A stretch of 21,866 nucleotides of DNA from Acanthamoeba lenticulata. Taxonomy: Eukaryota > Discosea > Longamoebia > Acanthamoebidae. The stretch is taken from NCBI GenBank assembly GCA_002179805.1, contig NAVB01000593.1:1-21866 (forward strand). Reading direction: 5' to 3'. This document shows, in pieces, positions 7,321 through 18,215 of this stretch (the stretch's first letter is position 1; the number at the start of each line of letters is the position of its first letter). A model generated the notes under the pieces. That model did no database searches. It was not told where the DNA came from and saw nothing but the letters and a program-made list of their open reading frames with translations. A program made the position numbers and the translations under genes.

Positions 7321-8518
7321 CGCGCGGAGGAGAGAATATACAAAGCGCGAGAGGTCGAGAGGCGCGAAGTAACGACTAAGCGGATGGGAAGAAGAATTTA
7401 CAAACTGCTTGTCGTCAAGGAGAAGAGGTTGGTTTGTCTAGTCAAGTTAAAGCGAAAATAGTGCTGCGTAGGTTCTTCTTCTGGTGGTGGTTGTTGGTTC
7501 AAGTAGTGGTGTTCGGTGTTATCATCGTTCAGCGTTCTTGTAGTGGTTGGGGTAGAGGCTGCGGGCTCTCGAAGAGCTGGCGTTTGCTGTGTTGGTGGGG
7601 GGGGGTTGGGTGGCGTCTATTACACGACCTTCATCGCGACATGGTGGGGTCACTCTCTCCTGCTGTGTGGCGGCTACAACGGCCGGCTCGTTCCTGGGCT
7701 GGAGGGTGAAAAAGAAGAAGACGCGGACGAGGTCGCGTTTTATCGAGGCCCCAACAGACGCCTCATGACACGTTGCGCCGCGTGTCGCTCCGCAGAGAAG
7801 TCTTCTCGGACACGGCGGACCACCATTGGAGAATCTCGCGCCGTGCAGTTTCGCAGAAAAGTGGCCTGTGAAGGCGCCGGCAACCGGCCGAAATCGCCGC
7901 CAGATAAGCCTATTCTAGACAAAAGCAGGAATTTCGGACATATCGTGCTCGCTTAAATCCCTGATGCGAAATTGGTGCCTGACGTGGCGTCCCGTGGGTG
8001 GTAGTCGCGCGATGTGGCTACAAAACGAGCACTCGCTTTTTCTGCGGTACGCGTGGGCCTAACAGTCGTGCCCGCTTTCCCTTTGCCGTTGTGGTTGCGG
8101 GAGGGCAAGCTGGCCCGCGAGAATTCGCCGCTCTTGCCACGCTGACGGCGCGCCATCGCTCCTTCTCGCCACTATTGGGGTTCGAGTGGTGGGATACACA
8201 CTCCTCGAGACGTGACTGTTTAGCGGTAGTCGTGGCGAGGAGGGAGACGCCCCAAGTGGCGGTTGTGCGTGGAATAGCCACAACAGCGTATGGCAGGTGA
8301 CACACATAACGAGACACACGTCGAAACTTGAAGCGTTGTCGGTAGGGAAAACGCAACCCCACCCGGTGGGCGCAGCAATTGGTCTTGGACACGTTGACTT
8401 CAGCCACGTTGTCGCTGCGCTGGGATAAGCAAGGATCGCCCTTGTGCCGGGAACGCGCAACGTTTTTACCCACAAGAAGAAACTGGGCACATGAACGTGA
8501 AGAACAGTTGTTGAGCTT
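7321..8518. other. 1.2 kb gap without a supportable gene
   Basis: It lies upstream of the PI4K-like gene and downstream of cullin-3, both minus strand. Open frames here are short, overlap on several frames, and show no recognisable domain. A G/T-rich stretch occupies about 7460-7620, with a G9 run at 7597-7605. Four CCAAT boxes, all on the minus strand, read at 7829-7825, 7975-7971, 8178-8174 and 8382-8378. A 6-bp hairpin (GACACG/CGTGTC) sits at 7767-7786. I found no tRNA-like fold. A noncoding RNA or a small lineage-specific gene cannot be excluded. Confidence 0.5.
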
Positions 8519-11500
8519 TTATGCGAGGTAGTTGTAAAGCTTCCTGTCTGTCTTGGAGCGCTCCAGATACTCGCGTTCGATCAACGACTCAATACGCTTC
8601 TTCACTATCATCGGGTTGGGCATGAACCTGGGAGGAAGCACACAATTTGATGAGAGCGTGAGTTAGGGGAAGTGGTGGCCGGGAAAGAGGAAAAGGAAGA
8701 GGCGCGCACCTGGCTGACAGCTGCTGGGTAACCTCGGCGATGAGCTGAGAATGCTCCATGCTCTTCCTCGCCTTCATCACTCTCACGATGGCGGCCTCGA
8801 TCTGGTGCTTCCTCTCCTCGTCCACCTTCTCTCTCGTGGCGTCCCTCTCCTCCTTCGACTCTCCGCGAGCCAGCGGCAAAATTCGCACGCGATAGAGCTT
8901 CGACTTGAAGGCTGAGTTGAAGGAGAACGTGTCTTCGTCGGCCACCTGCTTGGTCTTGGGCTCCTTAGAAAGGACCTTGTACTTGGGCATGCAAAGAGCC
9001 ATCAGGTTCCTCTTGAGCTCGGGCACGGGGATGTCTGAACAACAAAGAAAGAAAAAGAAAAAGGTGAGCTACCTCTTGGGTAGCGAGAGTTACGCAGAGC
9101 AGCAAGTTAGAGGAGAGGGGTACCAGAAGTTTCCCTGAGCTCCTTGAAGGTGAGCTGAGAGGAGGTGTTGAAGAGTAGCAAGATCACCATCTGGTAGGTG
9201 GAGACGTTGAGCTCATGCTTGCGCGAGCCAAAGAACGCCTTCAAGTCGGCTGTGCCCATGTTTGTTTGCCAGGTCAGGCGACGGCCATTGTGGCTTGAGA
9301 GGTAGAACTTCCTGAACACCTCGCAACAGTGCAGGATCTGGAGGCCGGTGGACGTGAGTCAATGCCAACACGAGAGGTGTACGCAAGGGGACAGACGGAC
9401 CTCCGGCGGCAGGTTGCACTTGGCGGCGGCTTGCGTTGGCCAAAAGCCGGTGGTGAGGACGTGGACGCTGAGGTCGACACCGTGGAGCACGTCACCGGCC
9501 TTCTGGAGGTGGTTCTTGAACGACTCCATTGTGTCGGCAGAGAGCTTCATGTCGGTGAACATGCCCTCAAGCTTGGACGTGAACTGGTAGCCACACTCGG
9601 TCTTGAGCTTGGCGATCATGTTGCGCTCGGCATCGTCAGACACGGATCGGCCGAGCAAGAGACGCTTGGCAAGGTGCTGCTTGTAGTACTTCTCGAACAC
9701 GTCCTTCTCCTGGATGAAGCGGAAGAGCATCATGACCTTGTTGAGGATAGTCTCCACCTCCTCCTCGCTAACTCCCTTGAGCCCCTTGCGGAGCTGGTCG
9801 TCGATGAAGAGGGAAATGAACTCGGGCGACTTGTTGTTGGCGTTGATGAAGTTCTCGAATGACTGGTTGATGGCGTGCTGGAAGTTCTTGTCGTTGGTGA
9901 AGGCACCTGTTGTCCAACAAGGTAAGGATGTGTCATTGTGAGCCAAGGACACTTGAGTGGGCGCGGTCGTCATTAAGATGAAGGCGAGAGGAGAAGAGGC
10001 GCGTACCGGAAAGAAGGCGGTCATACTTGTCCTTGAGGTCCAAGAGGGACTGAACGTAGAGCTGCGGGTTCTTGTTCTTCTCCTCGTCGGTAACGAGAGC
10101 CTTGCCGGTCTCTCGGACAAAGTTGCTAATCTTCTCCCTCATGAAGGCCAGACCGTTGCTCACGCGCGAGAACAGGTTGTACATGCGCGAAAGATCCTCC
10201 ACCTTGTCATCCTTCAACATAGAAATACAACCTGAGCCCTCCATCTGTTACGTGTGTGTGTGTGTTGAGTTGGTGAGTCATCCTAAAAACATTGACACTC
10301 CGACTGCGGTGCAAGCAGGAAGAGACAAACCTCGATGAGCGTCTTCATGTGCGACGCGATGAGCTCCCGCTCCACCACCTCCTTGATCTTCGGCTCGGTG
10401 CCAGCGTCCAGGTAGTGCGCCACTCGCTCCATTTCCTCTTGGATGCGGGCAGACACCTGCAAGCCAAAGAAAAACATTGAGACAAGTGGGGATCGCCACA
10501 ACAGCCAAAGCCCGTCTTGGTGGAGGCGGCACAGTCTGCGGTACCTTTCGCATATAATCAGATGCGCTGTTAGAGGCGATGAATTCTTGCGACTCAACGC
10601 GGTAGAAGGTGGCAGAGGTCTCAAGGAAGTGTCTCTCAAAGTCATCTTCGTAGACCGTTCGGCTGTTGACGCCGAGATCGACGAGCATCTGCGTGATGTT
10701 CTTGAGCAGACCTCGATTGATCACCTCGCCCGTCCTTTCCCGCTGAATCCACGACAAGATTGTCTTCAGAAGCCTGTCCTTAATCCTTGCTGACCGAGCG
10801 ATGTTGTCCCTGTTGCACACACCCAATGAGCCCAGATGCATATTCGAAGCCCCCCCTCCCCGTTTATGACCCTCGTGGGTCCAGAAGAACGCACCGGAAG
10901 AGGATGAGACCCAAGTCGTAAACGGTGTGCACGTTGTGATGCATGACGTAGACTCGATCCTGAAAGTGATGAGTTAGCACACTCGTGACAGCAAGAAGGG
11001 GGCGGTGAGAGGGGCTCAAATTACCATGTACATCAGAATGTCTCGAATCATGAGCATGGAAATTTTGTGATCATTCCACGCCTTGTTTAGTGCGTCCATG
11101 AAGGTTTCATCATTGGCTCCGGCCACGTCGTTGGCCACCTCCTTCAGGTGCTCATCCACAACTTGCTGCAGACCCTTGTAGAGGCGGTCGCCATACTTGT
11201 GCAGCACCATGTTGTAGGCATTTCTGTGAAAGCGCACTCGAGTGTGAGGGGGCAGCAAGAAACTCATCAACCAGCAAAACACACCTGTAGAGCTCTTCAA
11301 AGGAGAGACCACTGGCATTTTGCTTATGAATCTCATGAATGGCGCCCTTCAGCAGCTTCCACCTTTGGACGCCAGAAAACGCGAGAGCATCATAAATCAG
11401 TATCGTGGTGTCAGACGGTCAGCACAACTTTTTTGTGGCAGTGACTTACGTGTTCTCGGCGTAGTTGGGATCCATCTGGACCTGATGGCGGAACGGCTTG

Positions 11501-11529
11501 ATGGTGATCTTGGGTTTCTTGGACGCCAT
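8519..11529 (-). CDS. CUL3: Cullin-3, scaffold of CRL3 ubiquitin ligases
   Basis: Eleven exons: 11529-11450, 11362-11285, 11223-11025, 10959-10895, 10809-10545, 10456-10331, 10244-10007, 9906-9401, 9337-9124, 9034-8710, 8627-8519; all phases match, giving 734 residues. The N terminus carries the CUL3 signature [20 protein letters not shown], part of the surface that binds BTB-domain substrate adaptors. The cullin-homology core includes [45 protein letters not shown] and [10 protein letters not shown]. The C-terminal winged helix holds the NEDD8 acceptor in IVRVMKARK (Lys678) and ends [21 protein letters not shown]3 joins RBX1 at this end and BTB proteins at the other (family knowledge). Compared with human CUL3 (768 residues) it lacks a glycine-rich insert before the SADL-equivalent segment. 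Orthology to CUL3 rather than other cullins is clear. Confidence 0.97.
10252..10265. repeat. (GT)7 microsatellite in a cullin-3 intron
   Basis: A perfect GT/CA dinucleotide run lies within the intron 10245-10330, a few bases before its acceptor on the minus strand, where it reads (AC)7 just upstream of GTAACAG. Confidence 0.85.
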
Positions 11530-11854
11530 CTTGCAGTTCAGAGGGAAATAGGAGGGAGTGGCTGGAAGTGGCGCGGCAAGAGCAGATCGTAAAAACTATC
11601 AAGGGGGGTGGCCGGAAATGCGCAGCACTAGCTCTCAAGATTGATAGATTGAGGTGTGTTGTGCCGTCGTTTGCACCTTGTTTGTTTAGCCTACAAGTGC
11701 CCAAGCTTTTTCGAGAGTCACTGAAAGAAAAATGCCAAAACAAATGTGGCATGCAATTTAATGATTGGTTGGCTGTCACAGTTTTCTGGTCGCGCCTTTC
11801 GCGAAAGACGGCCAAACAAGCAAAGTCGCTACCTAGAAGGGACGATGGCCGTCG
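11530..11854. other. Intergenic: cullin-3 promoter and receptor kinase 3' UTR
   Basis: This 325 bp lies between two minus-strand genes. No TATA box, AATAAA or RNA gene is apparent. Confidence 0.5.
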
Positions 11855-14204
11855 TCAAGTGTGATTGATGGAGCCGTGGGGTACCGCTGGAGAGCGTGTG
11901 ACTGGTGGCGAGGCGCCAGCGGGGAGTGGTGGTGCCTCTGTTTCGACTGCGCCCTGAGATGAATGTCGTGATGTCGTTGGCGAAGCAGGTGGCGAGCTCG
12001 GAGCCGAGGCAGGCGGAGGACCAGAAGTGGAGGAAGTAGAGGAGGAATAAGAGGTCGAGGAGTTCGATGATGCGGAGGTGAAAGAGAGATCCATCTTTTC
12101 GAGTCGGCGAAGGATCGTGGCGAACGTGGGTCGCTTATCTGGGTCCTCGGCCCAGCAATCAATAACAAGTCGGCTGTACGCATCAGGACAGCGGGGCATG
12201 GGCGGCCGCAGCTTCTGCGTGCCCACAGCAAAAACCACCTTTTGTTCGGTCGTTGCGAGAGCAATCCAGTCCAGTCAGTCAAGTCCATGGCAGTGAGATG
12301 CATCGTTCACTTGCGCGGTCAAAGCGTGTGCGCACCTGGAACGGCGGCATCCCCTTGTAGGGGTCCTCCCGCGTCGCTAGCTCCCACAACACGATTGCGA
12401 AACTGTAGACGTCGGCCTTTTCCGTGTAGCGCGCGTTTCGAAGCACTTCTGGCGCCGTCCAGCACGGAGTCTGCTCATCACCACCATCCAGACATGAAAA
12501 GATTGACGCTGATCAGGCGATGATCACGCAAGGCAGAGGAGGGGGCAGCCCAGTCATCATACGCCGCATGCGGTCATCGTGGCGGAGAGAGTCTGTTCAA
12601 CCATCCGCGACAAGCCAAAATCGCACACTTTGACCTTCCAGTTTTCATCAACCTAGATGCACAAGAACAGATCGCGGGGGTGAGGTCGAACAAGGAAGGG
12701 AGTTTGCTGGGGCGTAGTGGGGTGAGCGCTCACCAGCATGTTATGGCTCTTGAGGTCGCGGTGGATGAGGATGGGGTCAGATGAGTGTAGATAGTTCATG
12801 CCGCGAGCGGCGTCGACCGCAAATCGGCGGCGCACATCCCACGACAGTGTCACGTTGCTGTCGTGCAGGATGCGGTAAACACTGCCCCTCCCCATGTACT
12901 CTGTGATAATGCAGATGTCTGGCGCGATCATACAGGCGCCTGCACCACATCGCGATTAGCATCAAGATAAAATGGCAAACAAAAAAAAGAATAATAACAA
13001 ATAAATAAATAAATTAAAAAAATATAAATCCTTACCCAGGTAGAGCAAGACATTGGGGTGACGAAGGCGTTTCATGAGGGCCGCTTCGCGCTCAAAGTCG
13101 TCAAAGAACTCGGGTGTGAGCGAGTGCGCCGGCAGCTTCTTGACGGCCACGAGGGTGCCGCGCCACCGGGCCTTGAACACTTCGGCGAAGGAGCCCTTGC
13201 CGATGCGCGGGCCGATCTTGATCTCGTGCGGCGCCACTTGTTCAAACTTACGAGAGAACCCAGCATTGCCGACGGCGCCGCCCTCGCCTTCTTCCAACCG
13301 CGTGTACGCAGTCCGCGAGCGGCGAACCATCACCGACCGAACGACGAAGAAGACAAGTGCCGCCACCAGCGCCAGCACAACCACTACACCACACATAGAT
13401 GACAGTGAGAACGATGCTTCAGATGATGAGAACAAGGTAGGTTTGTGGTGTGCCTACCTCCTCCGGCGATGACCCAGCCAATTTGAGACAAAACCTCATC
13501 CCAGAAGGAATGTTCATGTCGGGGGATAGACTGATAGTGGAAGGTGAGGTTGATGGCATGAAGGCATATGGCGTTGCCACTCACGATCACTTGCAGGAGG
13601 TTGGTTCCGTTGACGGCGTAGTTGTATCGTGGCAGCTCGACGTCGGCTGTGAAGTTGGCCGTCACCACGCAGTTGGGGCAGCTGCAGAGATAGGGATGCT
13701 TCGGCAGGGAGCTAGTGTCGAGCAGCTGGTCTCCCTGCAGGTTCAAGTAGACCTCCACGCCTGCCCAAAGTGCTCGCATCAGTGCTACCGCGGTAAGAAA
13801 ATCGTGGGAGAGGACGCGCACGCGTGAAGGGGGGCGGGGGTACCAGGCTGAAAGATTTGGCAATTAAAAATGCCAGCGAAGGTTACAACCACGTAGTGGA
13901 TGTTCTGGCCAACTGGGATGGGGTTGGTGAAGTTCTTGGTGTCGGTCCACTCTGGTGAATTACTGCATGCGTAGCTATCCACTGCTATTCCCGTAGTGCA
14001 GAAAGCGCATTTTGTGCTTCCTCCCGTCCACTTGAGGGATGTGGTGACTTGGCCAGCGACACGATCTTGCTGTTCGCTTGAACGATGCGTGGAGGGGACA
14101 AGGGAAGAAAGAGAGAAACTATGCACTGGCACCATATTCCAGTGTACCAGCTGTAGCAACAGCAACATGAGGAGAGGGACGAGGCCGCCAATGTGCCTCG
14201 CCAT
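11855..14204 (-). CDS. Receptor-like TKL protein kinase with Cys-rich ectodomain
   Basis: Seven exons: 14204-13844, 13760-13458, 13383-13036, 12939-12734, 12652-12563, 12470-12336, 12238-11855; phases match, 608 residues. ATG 14204 is chosen because a signal peptide (MARHIGG then a Leu-rich core, about 1-29) starts there; an in-frame ATG at 14324 would bury it under 40 residues. The ectodomain (about 30-213) has eight Cys (66, 69, 80, 115, 146, 148, 151, 186) and N-glycosylation sequons at 91, 156, 171 and 191. One transmembrane helix lies at about 214-239, followed by VRRSR. The kinase domain has GKGSFAEV (283-290), Lys303, HRDLKSHN (Asp399), DFG (417-419), [11 protein letters not shown] and [14 protein letters not shown]. 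The C-terminal 80 residues are Ser/Pro/Thr-rich. This is a type I receptor kinase layout typical of the amoebal TKL expansion; the ligand is unknown. Confidence 0.93.
12999..13014. repeat. AAAT-type microsatellite in a receptor-kinase intron
   Basis: Four-base A/T repeats (about 16 bp) lie inside the intron 12940-13035, within a longer AT-rich stretch that contrasts with the GC-rich exons on both sides. Confidence 0.7.
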
Positions 14205-14528
14205 CTCGGCAGCCTTCCCTTCGCGTTCTGACGCCCAGCCACTTGCCTTGACCGTTTTCAACCACTTTTCCCACCTCTGGAAATGGCCACAAGAAAATCT
14301 CGAGGCAAGTTGGGCCTCAGCCAACCATGGCTTGCGGTTGTGTCCGCTCGACCAAGACGACTGCCAAGCGAAGAACGAGCCTCTGGAAATTGGAGCTCAA
14401 GAAGATGACGCAAACAGCAACCGCTGTAGTGGCTGTAAACTGGGAGAAGTGTATATGAACAAAAAGGGGAGGACACTTGGTGTGGGGAAAGGAGCAAGCT
14501 TGGCGCGGAGGAGTCTGCGTCTGGTCCC
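14205..14528. other. Intergenic: receptor kinase promoter and NF-YB 3' UTR
   Basis: This 324 bp lies between the NF-YB stop and the receptor-kinase start, both minus strand. The receptor-kinase frame stays open upstream to an ATG at 14324, but that part has no domain features. No other element is recognised. Confidence 0.5.
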
Positions 14529-15359
14529 TCAGCTCCTGTCATCGTCTATCCCACCGGCGTCGCCAACTGGCATGCCTCCCTGGAGCCCCCCGTCTGTGCC
14601 GTAGTTCAGGTGTGACACTTGGCCCATCATCGGATACTTGTTGAAAAAAAGAAACAGTCAGTCGAGGGGCAACTTGTCAGTCTTGCACCACGTCTCTCGG
14701 GACACTCAGGTGTGCAAGAAGCGCAAACTGGGAGGGCTGACGCGGCTGCTCATTACCTGGTGCATGTACATTGCATTCGAGGGGTACTGACCGGGTGGCG
14801 TCCCGGGAGAGTCGCCTTCTTCTCTCTTGGGCTGCCTCTTCGTTGGTGTGCTCTGCAGTAGGAGTTGCCCAAATGACCAGTAAGGAACGAGAACAGCTCA
14901 ACCAATCGTCTTCCGCCGAAGACCAGTTCGTTCGCTCACGTTCAGGCAACAAATGGTGACATACCTCGCGGTACTTGTGGAGGTAGAGCTTGAGTGGTTC
15001 GACGTAGCTGTCGAAGCCGAGGGTCACCATGGCTGACAAAATGTCGTCGCCGTTAATCGTCTTGCGCTTCTCAGACTGGCACTTGTCGCTCGCTCTGCCG
15101 CATGGCGCCATATCAGATTCCTGCGTTGAAGCATGCAAGAGGGGCAAACGTACTCACTGGTGATAAAGCTGATGAACTCAGAGACGCACTCTTGGACGGT
15201 CTCCTTGGCGTCCTTGGCGATCTTAGCATTTGTTGGCAAGGCCTTCTTCATAATTCGGCTGATGTTGGCGATGGGAAGATATCTGTCTTGCTCTCTTAAC
15301 AAATTGCTATCTTGGTTTGGAGACCCTGGCGAATCCATGCCGAGATGATCGTCTGCCAT
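14529..15359 (-). CDS. NF-YB (HAP3/CBF-A), CCAAT-binding factor subunit B
   Basis: Four exons: 15359-15154, 15094-14965, 14852-14757, 14636-14529; phases match, giving 179 residues. Residues 22-112 form an NF-YB histone fold: [20 protein letters not shown] (DNA contact and helix 1), [20 protein letters not shown] and ITSEASDKCQ (helix 2), then [20 protein letters not shown] and [14 protein letters not shown] (helix 3 and C helix). The fold is almost invariant against animal and plant NF-YB. With NF-YC it makes the histone-like dimer that recruits NF-YA to CCAAT boxes (family knowledge). The C-terminal 65 residues are Pro/Gly/Met-rich with no recognised domain and are specific to this lineage as far as I can tell. 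Exon 1 uses donor GTACGT within AGTGAGTACGT; only this choice restores ITSEASDKC. It is transcribed divergently from CCT1. Confidence 0.95.
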
Positions 15360-15616
15360 TATATAATTCTTTGATGTGTTCACCGGTCGCGCCAACAGGA
15401 ACTGGGACTTGAGATTACCAGTAAATAATCTAAATGCAATAACAAGGTTAGCTGATTCACAAGGCCGTTGTGCACCTTTCCCAAGCGGGATTTTACTAGG
15501 CACGAGGTACACGTCAGCATTCTTGTGCGCAGCCGGCATTTTTCTTGCTTTTGTGGCTCTCATCTGAATCAGCGGCGCAGCAATTCGCCATCCGTTCCCT
15601 CTAATCACTCTGCACA
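15360..15616. promoter_or_regulatory. Bidirectional NF-YB / CCT1 promoter region
   Basis: The start codons of NF-YB (-) and CCT1 (+) are separated by 257 bp, so both promoters must lie here or overlap the genes. A TATATAAT run at 15361-15368 abuts the NF-YB ATG, too near to act as its TATA box unless translation starts elsewhere. No CCAAT or heat-shock element array is visible. Confidence 0.6.
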
Positions 15617-18022
15617 ATGGCTTCCCGTGGACGTCCGAGGATGAGGAGGCCCGAGAGCAGGTTTGCTATTGACGGTTCGCGACAAAGCGGAGAGACGGTT
15701 CGCGATCAGAATGTGATGGCTTGCATGGCCATTGCCAACGTCGTGAAGAGCTCTTTCGGCCCCGTTGGTCTCGACAAGATGCTCGTCGATGACATCGGTG
15801 ATGTGATCGTCACCAATGACGGCGCCACCATTCTGAAGCAGCTCGAAGTTGAACACCCTGCTGCCAAGGTGCTTGTGGATCTTGCGGATCTGCAGGATAA
15901 GGAAGTGGGTGATGGCACCACCTCCGTCGTCATCATAGCTGCGGAGCTGCTCAAGGTGCCTTTTAGCAGCTCCCCACAAGAGCCAATTTTTCGATTGTCT
16001 GCGCACGGGCTAACATATGTATTTCCACTTGCGAATCTTTTGCAGAGGGCCAATGATCTTGTTAAGCACAAGATCCACCCCACCTCTATCATCAGCGGCT
16101 TCCGTCTTGCCAGCAAGGAGGCCTGCAAGTACATCACGGAAAATCTTGCCGTCAGCGTGGATACTATGGGGCGTGAGGGCCTTATCAATGCTGCCAAAAC
16201 CTCAATGTCCTCCAAAATCATCGGAGCGTACGTTCTCCTTGCCGAATTATTGTTTCGATTTTTGAGCTTGGCACTGACTTCCCTCATCCAACGTTTGCAG
16301 TGAGAGCGATTTCTTTGCTGAGATCGCCGTCAATGCCGTGACGCGCATCAAGACGGTCGATGCCAAGGGCGAAGCCAAGTACCCCATCAATGCCATCAAC
16401 GTGCTGAAGGCCCAGGGCAAGAGTACCAAGGAGAGCCAGTTCATTGACGGCTATGCCCTCAACTGCACCGTGGCTTCCCAAGGTGAGCCACCGATCCTTC
16501 TTGATCGCTTCTTGTTGCTTCCACGCATCTTACACTGTTTCCGACTCGTGCAGCCATGCCCAAGAGGATCAAGAACGCCAAGATTGCTCTGATCGACTTC
16601 AACCTCACCAAGCAAAAGCTGAACATGGGTGTCACTGTGAACATCACCGACCCTTCGAAGCTTGAGGGTGTCCTGCAGAGGTACCGTCATTGTTACCCTA
16701 ATGATGAAGTCTCTCTCTCTCCCCCCCCCTCTCCTTCCTTCGCGACTGCAGTCGAGCCGAGCGACACTCGCCGCTCACCTGCTGGGCCCATCATACAGGG
16801 AGGCTGATCTCATCAAGGAGAAGATTGAGCTCATCTTGAAGGCCGGCGCCAACGTGGTCCTCACCACCAAGGGCATCGACGACCTCAGCTTGAAGTATTT
16901 CGTGGAGGCCGGCGCCATGGCCGTTCGGCGCTGCAAGAAGGAAGACCTGAGGCAGATTGCCAAGGCCACCGGCGGTGCGTCTCTTCTTCTCCCACTTACT
17001 CTTCTTCTTTCATGTTCTCGCTACACGACTCGCCTAACACACGCCTTGGCACGCTGGCCGGTCCTTTCAACAGGTCAACTGGTGCTCAACCTTGCCGACC
17101 TCGAGGGTGGCGAGTCCTTCGATCCCGCGTGGCTCGGACAGGCCGAGGAGGTTTACGAGGAGCGCGTGGCTGAGGAGGAGCTTATCCTCGTCAAGGTAAC
17201 ACCTCCCGCCCTGCTTCGCTTCTACATATTGTTATCATCGTTTAAATGAGGCTTACATTGGCCAATGCGGTTGTGCCTGGTGTACAGGGCTGCAAGACCA
17301 GCAAGACCGCGTCGGTCATCCTGCGCGGCCCCAGCTCCTTCATGCTCGACGAGATGGAGAGGTCGCTGCACGATGCCCTGTGCATCATCAAGAGGACCCT
17401 CGAGTCCAAGGCCGTCGTGCCCGGTGGTGGCGCCGTCGAGGCTGCCCTCTCCATCTACCTCGAGTCCTTTGCGCACACGCTGGTACGCGCCTTCCCGTTC
17501 GTGAAAGAGAGCAATCGTGTTGTCCACTTGTGGTTTGTGTTCGTCGTCGCTCACGTGGCTACACCACTAAATACTAAACATTAACCAACATACAGGGCTC
17601 GCGGGAACAGCTCGCCATCGCCGAGTTTGCCGAGGCCCTGCTGGTCATCCCCAAGATGCTGGCCGTCAACGCCGCACAGGACGCCACGGACCTCGTGGCC
17701 AAGCTGCGCGCCTACCACTACTCGGCCCAGACCACTGAGGGCAAGAAGGAGTACTCGATGTATGTGTTGTTCCTCTCTTTCGCTCTCCCTCTTGGATGTC
17801 CCGTCTCCTCTTTCTCACGCGGGGGGGGGGCTCGTAACCAGGACCGGGCTGGACCTGTACAACGGGAAGGTGCGCAACAACCTGAAGGCGGGCGTGGTGG
17901 AGCCGGCCATGAGCAAGGTCAAGTCGATCCAGTTTGCCACGGAGGCTGCCATCACGATCCTCAGGATCGACGATCTCATCACCCTCAACCCGAGGCCCGA
18001 GCCCGAGGGCGAGATGGACTGA
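15617..18022 (+). CDS. CCT1: CCT1 / TCP-1 alpha, chaperonin subunit
   Basis: Nine exons: 15617-15955, 16046-16227, 16301-16482, 16554-16680, 16799-16974, 17074-17195, 17288-17482, 17596-17759, 17842-18022; phases match, giving 555 residues. Diagnostic CCT alpha sequence runs along the whole length: [29 protein letters not shown], the ATP-binding GDGTTS (98-103), [98 protein letters not shown] and [18 protein letters not shown]1 is one of eight paralogous subunits of the cytosolic TRiC/CCT ring that folds actin, tubulin and WD40 proteins (family knowledge). The N terminus is about 11 residues longer than in human TCP1 and very basic ([10 protein letters not shown]); an in-frame ATG at codon 9 is an alternative start. 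Intron 8 carries a G10 run. Confidence 0.97.
17821..17830 (+). repeat. G10 homopolymer in the last CCT1 intron
   Basis: Ten G residues lie 11 bp before the acceptor of intron 17760-17841, in the position where a pyrimidine tract would normally be. Confidence 0.85.
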
Positions 18023-18157
18023 GGCGCGCCTCGCCGCGGCTTTCCTCCTTCCCTCCTCCCCCGCGTGTAGGTAGCCCTTCGCTGTGCCCACGTTCTGGTG
18101 TTGGTCGCAAGAGAAGACGGCAGAGCTGATGATGTTGATGTTGATCACGTTTTTCCA

Positions 18158-18163
18158 TTTATT
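18158..18163 (-). promoter_or_regulatory. AATAAA polyadenylation-like hexamer (minus strand)
   Basis: On the minus strand AATAAA occurs about 53 nt after the stop codon of the STE20-WD40 gene, inside the 193 bp between the convergent CCT1 and STE20-WD40 stops. Function is inferred from position only. Confidence 0.35.
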
Positions 18164-18215
18164 GTTGCTTTTCACTTTTGGTTCTTGTTATCATTACACC
18201 ATCCGCGATCCTGTG

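Noticed and set aside
7516..7956. Plus-strand open frame of 146 codons in the large gap
   Set aside because: Its start lies in the skewed G/T-rich stretch, composition shifts along its length, no domain is recognised, and other frames are open nearby. Kept only as part of the gap description.
8170..8200. GGTTCGAGTGG resembling a tRNA T-loop
   Set aside because: The flanking bases do not form a T stem, and no D or anticodon arm or acceptor stem is found.
14205..14324. Upstream ATG at 14324 for the receptor kinase
   Set aside because: In frame, but it would place 40 ordinary residues before a textbook signal peptide beginning at 14204.
15360..15617. Upstream extension of the NF-YB frame across the whole divergent promoter
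   Set aside because: The frame is open but overlaps the CCT1 start, and NF-YB proteins normally begin shortly before the histone fold as with ATG 15359.
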